Origin: an uncultured Clostridia bacterium | GTDB lineage: Bacteria; Bacillota; Clostridia; Christensenellales; CAG-138 | Direction: 5' to 3' | NCBI GenBank assembly: GCA_946183765.1 | Contig: CAMHDC010000039.1 | Coordinates: 1 to 8,327, forward strand | DNA: 8,327 nt | Notes under the pieces: generated by a model | Seen by the model: the letters and a program-made list of their open reading frames with translations, nothing else | What the model was told of the DNA's origin: nothing | The model's database searches: none | In this document: positions 4,811-8,327 of the stretch, piece after piece | Numbering within the stretch: position 1 is the stretch's first letter | Layout of the letters: each line of letters begins with the position of its first letter | Program-made: the position numbers and the translations under genes

Positions 4811-6748
4811 ATGAATCTGACTGTGAGAGAAGAATATCTGGCCGCTCTGAAGGAGGGCCAGAAGGAACAGGCGAAGCTGACGGCCCTGGGGAAAGACCCG
4901 GAGCCGGCGGTGCTGGAGGAGCTGCTGCCGGACATGAGCAAGATGGCCGTCCAGGAGATCCGGAGCCAGGAGATCCCCATGGACCGGATCGTGGGCACCG
5001 TGACCCGGGGCCGGATCTCGGCCCTGACGGCGGGGTTCATGCCCCTGCTCCCGGAGGAGAGCGAGTTCGCCCTGAAGTGGATGGCCCTGTGCGAAGCGAA
5101 CCTTTCCGACACGGGCCTTAGGGACCCGATCCTCTGCTACGAATACCTGGGCAGCTTCTACGTCCAGGAGGGCAACAAGCGGGTCAGCGTCCTCAAGCAC
5201 TTCGGGAACACCCGGATCTTGAGCGACATTCGCCGCATCCTGCCCGAACGGTCCGACGATCCCCGCATCCGGGCCTACTACGAGTTCGTGGACTTTCATA
5301 GGGCCACGGGCTCCTACGACATACAGTTTCAAAAGCCCGGCGAATACGCCAAGCTCCTGGCCGCCCTGGATAGGAAGCCAGGCGAAGTCTGGACCGAGGA
5401 GGAGCGCCGCCGGTTCTCCGCCCGCTGCCACTATTTCAAGGAGGCCTTCGCCGCCCTGGGCGGGCAGAGCAAGGACCTAAAATGTGAGGACGCCCTGCTC
5501 CTGTGGCTGCGGGTCTATCCCTACGAACAGCTGGGGACCATGAACGCCAAGGAGCTGAAGGAATCCCTGTCGGGCCTCTGGGAGGACGTGCAGGTCACGG
5601 CCGACCCGGAGCCCGTCCAGGTACGCACCGCGCCGGAGGCGGCCCAGCCGAGCCTGATCACCAAGCTCATCTCCCCCGCGCCCAAGCGCCTGAACGTGGG
5701 GATGATCTATCAGCAGGACGAAAAGATCAGCACCTGGACGAAGGGCCACGCCGAGGGGGCGGCCCATCTTCGGGAGGCCTTCCCCGAGCAGGTGACGGTC
5801 CGGGAATACCGCCACGCCGACACGCCGGAAGAGACGCTGGCCCTCCTCGATCAGGCGGTGGAGGAGGGGGCGGACCTCATCTTCACCACCACGCCGCCCC
5901 TGTTGAGCGCCACGTTGAAGGCCGCGGTGAAGTATCCCAAGGTGCGCTTCCTCAACTGCTCCGCCGGGACCAGCCTTTCCAGCGTCCGCAGCTACTACTG
6001 CCGCATCTACGAGGGCAAGTTCATCACCGGCATGATCGCCGGGGCCATGGCCAAGAACGACCTCATCGGCTACGTGGCCTCCTACCCCATTCTGGGGGTG
6101 CCCGCCTCCATCAACGCCTTCACCCTGGGGGCCCGCATGACCAACCCCCGGGCCAAAGTGCTCCTCGAATGGAGCTGTCTGGAGGGGAACGCGGTGGAAA
6201 AGCTCATCGCCCGGGGCGCCAAGGTGATCTCCAACCGGGACGTGCCCCTGCCCAACGCCCACTACATGGTTCTCGGGGAATACGGCACCTATCTCATCGA
6301 CGAGGCGGGCCGCCTTTCGCCGCTGGCCTCCCCCTGCTGGATGTGGGGCAAGCTCTACGAGAACCTGGTCCGCACGGTCCTTTCCGGCAGCTACGATCAG
6401 AAGAAGGCCCCCGAGGCCATCAACTACTGGTGGGGCATGGACAGCGGGGTCATCGACGTGCAGATGACGGAGCTGGTGCCCGAGGGCATCCGCACCCTGG
6501 CCGAGGCCATGATGGATAGGATCCGGACCGGCGCCCTGCTGCCCTTTCAGCGGGAGCTGACGGACCGGGACGGGACCGTGCACAACGACGGCAGCCACGA
6601 CCTTTCCTCCCGGGAGCTGCTGACCATGGACTACCTTTTGGACGGCGTGGAGGGCGCCATCCCCGCCTACGAGGAGCTGCTGCCCATGTCCCGGGCCCTG
6701 GTGCGGGAGCTGGGGCTGCACCCCGAGGACCTGCCCCAGGAGGCGTAA
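4811..6748 (+). CDS. Cytoplasmic ParB-like/BMP (PnrA-like) ligand-binding fusion protein
   Basis: A 645-residue protein in two parts. Residues 294-580 are a BMP/PnrA-type substrate-binding domain (PF02608), the family of purine-nucleoside-binding lipoproteins: LNVGMIYQQDE (295-304), GADLIFTTTP (353-362), the YYCRIYEGKFITGMIAGAM stretch (395-413), LIGYVASYPI (418-427) and SINAFTLGARMTNP (433-446). There is no signal peptide or lipobox, so it should stay in the cytosol. The N-terminal part has a segment at about 75-131 shaped like a ParB/sulfiredoxin-type domain (GLRDPILCYEYLGSFYVQEG, then NKRVSVLKHFG). A role as a soluble nucleoside or metabolite sensor is inference; an ABC transporter role is unlikely without export, and no permease gene is nearby. 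The ATG at 4811 has AAAAGG 9 bp upstream. The TTG at 4790, adding 7 residues, is less likely because it sits on the predicted transcription start. It is translationally coupled to the next gene. Confidence 0.85.
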   Translation: MNLTVREEYLAALKEGQKEQAKLTALGKDPEPAVLEELLPDMSKMAVQEIRSQEIPMDRIVGTVTRGRISALTAGFMPLLPEESEFALKWMALCEANLSDTGLRDPILCYEYLGSFYVQEGNKRVSVLKHFGNTRILSDIRRILPERSDDPRIRAYYEFVDFHRATGSYDIQFQKPGEYAKLLAALDRKPGEVWTEEERRRFSARCHYFKEAFAALGGQSKDLKCEDALLLWLRVYPYEQLGTMNAKELKESLSGLWEDVQVTADPEPVQVRTAPEAAQPSLITKLISPAPKRLNVGMIYQQDEKISTWTKGHAEGAAHLREAFPEQVTVREYRHADTPEETLALLDQAVEEGADLIFTTTPPLLSATLKAAVKYPKVRFLNCSAGTSLSSVRSYYCRIYEGKFITGMIAGAMAKNDLIGYVASYPILGVPASINAFTLGARMTNPRAKVLLEWSCLEGNAVEKLIARGAKVISNRDVPLPNAHYMVLGEYGTYLIDEAGRLSPLASPCWMWGKLYENLVRTVLSGSYDQKKAPEAINYWWGMDSGVIDVQMTELVPEGIRTLAEAMMDRIRTGALLPFQRELTDRDGTVHNDGSHDLSSRELLTMDYLLDGVEGAIPAYEELLPMSRALVRELGLHPEDLPQEA

Positions 6749-6749
6749 G

Positions 6750-7430
6750 ATGCGGATCTTGGCCGTTTCCGACGAGGAGTGTCCGGCCCTGTGGGACCAC
6801 TACCGGCCCGGGCGGCTGGACGGATACGATCTCATTTTATCCGCCGGGGATCTGAAGGCGGACTACCTTTCCTTTTTGGTGACCATGGGCCGCTCTCCGC
6901 TCCTCTACGTCCACGGGAACCACGACGAGGGCTATTCCCGCCGCCCGCCGGAGGGCTGCGACTGCATCGACGACAGCCTGGTGATCTTCCGGGGGCTGCG
7001 CATCCTGGGCCTGGGCGGGTGCCTGCAGTACCGGCCCGACGCGCCCTTGCAGTTCACGGAGCGGCAGATGGCCCGGCGGATCGCCAAGCTACGCTTCGCC
7101 CTGTGGAGAAGCGGCGGCGTGGACGTGGTGGTGACCCACGCCCCGCCCCGGGGCCTGGGCGACGAGGACGACCTGCCCCACCGGGGATTCGACTGCTTTT
7201 GCAGCCTTCTGGACCGGTACCGGCCCGCCCTGTGGGTCCACGGCCACGTGCATATGCGGGGCTGGCCCCTGCCCCAGCGGGAGCTCCTGTCGGGGGACAC
7301 CCGGATCGTCAACGTTTCGGAGCGGTACGAGCTGGAGCTGCCGGACAGGCCCTTCCCGCCCGAAGCGCGCAACGCCCTCCGCTACGTGACCCGGCACCGG
7401 GAGCCGGAGGACGCCCCGGATTTGACCTGA
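6750..7430 (+). CDS. Calcineurin-type metallophosphoesterase
   Basis: A 226-residue cytoplasmic phosphoesterase of the Metallophos superfamily with a two-metal site. Motifs in order: SDEE (7-10) at the usual DxH position, SAGDL (31-35), GNHD (56-59), VVTHAPP (127-133) and GHVH (165-168). The first motif has Glu instead of His, so one metal ligand differs from the classical set. Family members cleave phosphomonoesters or phosphodiesters such as cyclic nucleotides, nucleotide derivatives or nucleic acids; the substrate here cannot be read from sequence. The ATG is 1 bp after the upstream stop, and AGGAGG (6738-6743) lies inside the last codons of the BMP gene, 6 bp before the start. The two proteins are therefore made together, and the enzyme may act on, or be controlled by, the ligand sensed by the BMP protein; that is inference. 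A terminator overlaps its stop codon. Confidence 0.9.
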   Translation: MRILAVSDEECPALWDHYRPGRLDGYDLILSAGDLKADYLSFLVTMGRSPLLYVHGNHDEGYSRRPPEGCDCIDDSLVIFRGLRILGLGGCLQYRPDAPLQFTERQMARRIAKLRFALWRSGGVDVVVTHAPPRGLGDEDDLPHRGFDCFCSLLDRYRPALWVHGHVHMRGWPLPQRELLSGDTRIVNVSERYELELPDRPFPPEARNALRYVTRHREPEDAPDLT

Positions 7431-7451
7431 AGCCGAAAGGCTTCTTTTTTT
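7429..7451 (+). terminator. Intrinsic terminator of the BMP/phosphoesterase operon
   Basis: GAAGCC (7429-7434), a GAAA tetraloop and GGCTTC (7439-7444) form a perfect 6-bp stem followed by seven Ts (7445-7451). The stem starts within the TGA stop codon, so the operon ends after two genes. Confidence 0.9.
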
Positions 7452-7484
7452 GCCCGGGAAAGCCACAAAAAGGCAGAATACCTC

Positions 7485-7513
7485 TTGCGCCGGATTTCGA
7501 TGCAGGGTATACT
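7485..7513 (+). promoter_or_regulatory. Promoter of the secreted Ig-like repeat protein
   Basis: TTGCGC (7485-7490), a 17-bp spacer and TATACT (7508-7513). The expected start is near 7520, leaving a leader of about 58 nt that carries AGGGAGGG before the ATG. GTATAC occurs at 7507-7512 and 7520-7525, so a dyad covers the -10 box and start point. Confidence 0.7.
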
Positions 7514-7577
7514 GTATGTGTATACAATTCTGCTTTCGGACCACATATCGAAACACGCAAAGGGAGGGAATCGACTT

Positions 7578-8327
7578 ATGAAAACCGGTGCTTTCCGTGC
7601 CAAACGATGGATCAGCCTGGGCCTGCTCATGCTGATGATACTGTCCTTCGCCGCGCCCACCTTCGCCCTGCCCTACCGCTGGTACAAGAACGTCTACGTC
7701 CATAAGAACCCCAACAAGATGACCTACGAAGTGGGGGATTACATGGATTTGGACGGGCTTGAGCTGTGGGGCGACGTCTACGACAGCAACGGCAATTTCG
7801 TGTTCACCAACGACGACATGCGTCACCTGGATTCCCAGTATTTCAAGTACTCCCCCACCAAGTTCACCAAGGCGGGCAAGCAGAAGGTGACCTTCAGCTG
7901 CAACTGTGTGGCCAAGAGCGGCAACCGGGAATGGCTCTCCGCCTCCATCACCGTGACGGTCAAGGAGGCCAGCGATTCTCCCTCCGCGTACTACACGGAC
8001 ATCTTCGTGGCGGCCCAGCCCAAGAAGACCGTGTATAAGGTCGGCGAATCCTTCAGCACCTCGGGCCTGTCCATCTCCGGTCACGAATACCGGGAGGAGG
8101 ACGGCAAGAAGCACACGGTGACCAAGCTGAGCCAAAAGAACATGAAGATCTCCCCCACCAAGTTCACCAAGGCGGGCAAGCAAAGCGTGAAGCTGAGCTT
8201 GAAGCTCCTCTCCAAGAGCGGCGAGGAGAAATGGTTCTCCACCTCCGTGGAGGTGCTGGTGGAGAAGGGGCCCGTGAAGATCACCAAGCACCCCTACGGC
8301 GAGACCGTCCAGGAGGGCGGCTCCTGC
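7578..8327 (+). CDS. Secreted or surface Ig-like repeat protein, N-terminal part (cut by window edge)
   Basis: The frame is open for 250 residues from the ATG at 7578 to the last base, so the gene continues to the right. Residues 1-30 are a Sec signal peptide: a basic start (K2, R7, K9, R10), a hydrophobic core (WISLGLLMLMILSF) and a likely cut after TFA30. Two tandem bacterial Ig-like modules follow (about 37-128 and 140-228), each starting with the YEVGD or YKVGE pattern of Big_3-type domains and sharing SPTKFTKAGKQ at 92-102 and 192-202, exactly 100 residues apart. At about 233 a third domain begins (VKITKHPYGETVQEGGS), which looks like an I-set type Ig domain. No anchor motif is seen; it would be in the missing C-terminus. 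AGGGAGGG (7561-7568) supports the start. Likely exported to the cell surface or medium, possibly for adhesion; function unknown. Confidence 0.88.
   Translation, partial: MKTGAFRAKRWISLGLLMLMILSFAAPTFALPYRWYKNVYVHKNPNKMTYEVGDYMDLDGLELWGDVYDSNGNFVFTNDDMRHLDSQYFKYSPTKFTKAGKQKVTFSCNCVAKSGNREWLSASITVTVKEASDSPSAYYTDIFVAAQPKKTVYKVGESFSTSGLSISGHEYREEDGKKHTVTKLSQKNMKISPTKFTKAGKQSVKLSLKLLSKSGEEKWFSTSVEVLVEKGPVKITKHPYGETVQEGGSC
7850..7882 (+). repeat. 33-bp exact direct repeat, copy 1
   Basis: This segment, encoding most of SPTKFTKAGKQ in the first Ig-like module, is identical base for base to 8150-8182. Identity at synonymous positions as well points to recent duplication or gene conversion between modules. 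Confidence 0.9.
8150..8182 (+). repeat. 33-bp exact direct repeat, copy 2
   Basis: The second copy lies exactly 300 bp downstream of the first, in the second Ig-like module. The modules diverge on either side, so only this core is perfectly conserved. Confidence 0.9.

Noticed and set aside
5477..6721. Long minus-strand ORF opposite the BMP fusion gene
   Set aside because: Antisense shadow rich in Gly, His, Val and Leu; the plus strand has unmistakable BMP-family sequence.
7089..8291. Long minus-strand ORF crossing the phosphoesterase, terminator and surface protein gene
   Set aside because: It runs across a terminator, a promoter and two plus-strand genes with clear motifs, and shows no domain of its own.

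Overview
This GC-rich window looks like chromosomal DNA from an anaerobic Firmicute, probably a Clostridia gut lineage of the Oscillospiraceae/Ruminococcaceae kind. That is an inference. It rests on strong Shine-Dalgarno sites, on gene families typical of that group (a CD3324-type regulator, a MATE pump of the clostridial type, a BMP-domain protein, a secreted Ig-like repeat protein) and on GC-rich codon use. No phylogenetic marker gene is present. There are seven protein genes, two of them cut by the window edges, plus one apparent leader peptide. No RNA genes, CRISPR arrays or insertion sequences were seen.

Region 1 (1-2384, minus strand) is an operon that looks like a resistance or self-protection unit. 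In reading order it has a promoter (2384-2356), an 8-codon leader ORF with a textbook ribosome binding site (2312-2286), a stem-loop overlapping the leader's end (2291-2257), a small CD3324/Mor-like HTH protein, a GNAT acetyltransferase fused to a beta-lactamase-type serine hydrolase, and a ZmaR-type GNAT acetyltransferase running off the left edge. Spacing is tight (19 and 8 bp) and each gene has its own RBS. The leader and stem-loop suggest attenuation-like control.

Region 2 (2385-4101, plus strand) starts from a divergent promoter (2438-2466) that drives a MATE efflux pump. Its start codon lies so close to the -10 box that the mRNA is probably leaderless. Downstream is a 141-bp block of three hairpins, which separates the pump from the convergent msrA gene.

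Region 3 (4109-7451) holds msrA (minus strand, own extended -10 promoter). Divergent from it is a two-gene operon: a cytoplasmic fusion of a ParB-like domain with a BMP/PnrA nucleoside-binding-like domain, then a calcineurin-type metallophosphoesterase whose RBS lies inside the end of the first gene. A clean terminator overlaps the second stop codon. This pair is the best candidate for an undescribed functional module.

Region 4 (7452-8327) has a promoter and the start of a secreted protein with two Big_3-like repeats and the beginning of an Ig-like domain, cut by the right edge.

Three promoters share the layout TTGCGC, 17 bp, TATAAT/TATACT, and a fourth has TTGCAT at the same spacing. This suggests a TTGC-type -35 preference in this genome. 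The long ORFs opposite the real genes are GC-bias shadows.
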